Source: Candidatus Melainabacteria bacterium GWA2_34_9
Lineage (GTDB): Bacteria > Cyanobacteriota > Vampirovibrionia > Gastranaerophilales > UBA9971
Direction: 5' to 3'
Length of the DNA stretch: 7,716 bases
Assembly (NCBI GenBank): GCA_001784535.1
Contig: MFRJ01000028.1
Coordinates: forward strand, 14,604-22,319
In this document: positions 6,959 through 7,716 of the stretch, in pieces
How positions within the stretch are numbered: position 1 is the first letter of the stretch
Layout of the letters: the number at the start of each line of letters is the position of its first letter
Made by a program: the position numbers and the translations under genes
Notes under the pieces: generated by a model
Databases searched by the model: none
Told to the model about the DNA's origin: nothing
Seen by the model: the letters and a program-made list of their open reading frames with translations, nothing else

Positions 6959-7716
6959 TTAGTAATTGGGAATCAAATTAGAATGATTTTCTACATTTAT
7001 TTCTAATTCTTTAAATAAAATAACATCAATAGCTTTTTTTAAACTATTTGATAACACTTTAATTTTTCTATAATCTAAAGTGTTAGATTTATTTATTATA
7101 AAAATTTCAGAAATATTGTCATCCAAAGGTGTTTTTAAGTTGCCATTTCTATATGGATGTGTAAAATGATTACGTATATTCATTAATAAATCAGCAGTAT
7201 TTTTTTTAATATTTTCTATCGGTAAAGCTTTTTCAGAATTATTAAAAAAGCTTTTAACATCAAACTCATGAATATCTTTATCAAGGAAAAATATCTTTTT
7301 AAACAAATCATCTTCTATGCTATTTAAAGAAGTAAAAATGTCTACTCTAGTTGAGCCACCACCTTTACTTTTAATGTTTCCATATGTTTCTAAAAGCTGT
7401 ACTTGTCTTGAAAAAATATCATCTAAATATTTAGGGTTGTCATATTCGCAAATTGAATGTATTAGATATTTATAATCATCATATTTATCAAACCAGTTCT
7501 GAATAACTGTACTAAGGTCATCTTTTATGTCTTTAAATAAAATATTAGAACTTAAAAAATGAAAGCTATCTTGTTTATCATTAGATATTAAACTTTTAAA
7601 ATGATAGGTGATTCTGTAATTGAAAGCTTCAAACTCCTGAATATTTGAAATTAAAGACTTTTGATTAAAAAATAAAGAAAATAAATCGTTTAATTTATCA
7701 ATTATTTCTATAAAAA
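6959..7716 (-). CDS. HEPN-domain protein, ApeA-like, C-terminal part (5' end outside window)
   Basis: The - strand frame is open from the window edge to TAA at 6959-6961, 251 codons visible. A TTG at 7304-7306 could be mistaken for a start, but coding sequence continues before it. The key motif is IRNHFTHP (RNHFTH at 7157-7174), the R-N-x3-H active-site signature of HEPN ribonucleases. About 80 residues earlier, NWFDKYDDYKYLI followed by NPKYLDDIFSRQVQLLETY matches the pattern (kWfel...l...y.p..yLe..Fl.l.qalE.Y) that I know from ApeA-type proteins, antiphage abortive-infection RNases. A hydrophilic helical C-terminus follows. The AT content is higher than in the left half of the window. The gene lies on the far side of the tRNA fragment, so it is likely cargo of an inserted element. 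The family assignment is from motif memory; another HEPN family is possible. Confidence 0.65.
   Translation of the reverse strand, partial: FIEIIDKLNDLFSLFFNQKSLISNIQEFEAFNYRITYHFKSLISNDKQDSFHFLSSNILFKDIKDDLSTVIQNWFDKYDDYKYLIHSICEYDNPKYLDDIFSRQVQLLETYGNIKSKGGGSTRVDIFTSLNSIEDDLFKKIFFLDKDIHEFDVKSFFNNSEKALPIENIKKNTADLLMNIRNHFTHPYRNGNLKTPLDDNISEIFIINKSNTLDYRKIKVLSNSLKKAIDVILFKELEINVENHSNLIPNY

Overview
AT-rich bacterial DNA. The best taxonomic hint is the TonB C-terminal-type domain in the 782-2188 gene. Its motif (DFGPYMRELQRRIKRNWHPP, later DIQFTFDY) closely resembles, from memory, proteins of Cyanobacteriota and their non-photosynthetic gut relatives (Vampirovibrionia/Gastranaerophilales). This assignment is an inference and was not searched.

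Left part (1-4861): the C-terminal part of an AAA_14/DUF4143 ATPase on the + strand converges on two - strand genes. Both encode exported WG-repeat proteins. The upstream one (861 aa) runs signal peptide, about eight TPRs, WG repeats, TonB_C-like domain. The downstream one (468 aa) runs N-terminal membrane or signal segment, TonB_C domain, WG repeats, so the shared domains appear in opposite order. A good promoter candidate in the 75-nt gap suggests the second gene can also be transcribed on its own. Together they look like a pair of envelope scaffold or adaptor proteins of unknown function.

Middle part (4862-6563): decayed recombination genes. A short open stretch (5049-5189) resembles the N-terminal part of a tyrosine integrase. 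It is followed by a serine recombinase that has lost its catalytic domain and whose conserved C-terminus lies in another frame. A rho-independent terminator follows.

Right part (6564-7716): a 17-bp perfect inverted repeat and two strong hairpin terminators lead to the 3' end of a tRNA on the - strand (T arm and acceptor strand) with no matching 5' half. One of the terminators is oriented as the tRNA's own. This is what remains at one end when an integrative element enters a tRNA gene, and it suggests that the DNA right of about 6780 belongs to such an element. The only gene visible there is a - strand ORF running off the window. It has a HEPN RNxxxH motif and resembles ApeA-type antiphage proteins. 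The window therefore probably shows a chromosomal envelope-protein locus, a recombinase graveyard, and the edge of a tRNA-inserted element carrying a likely defence gene.
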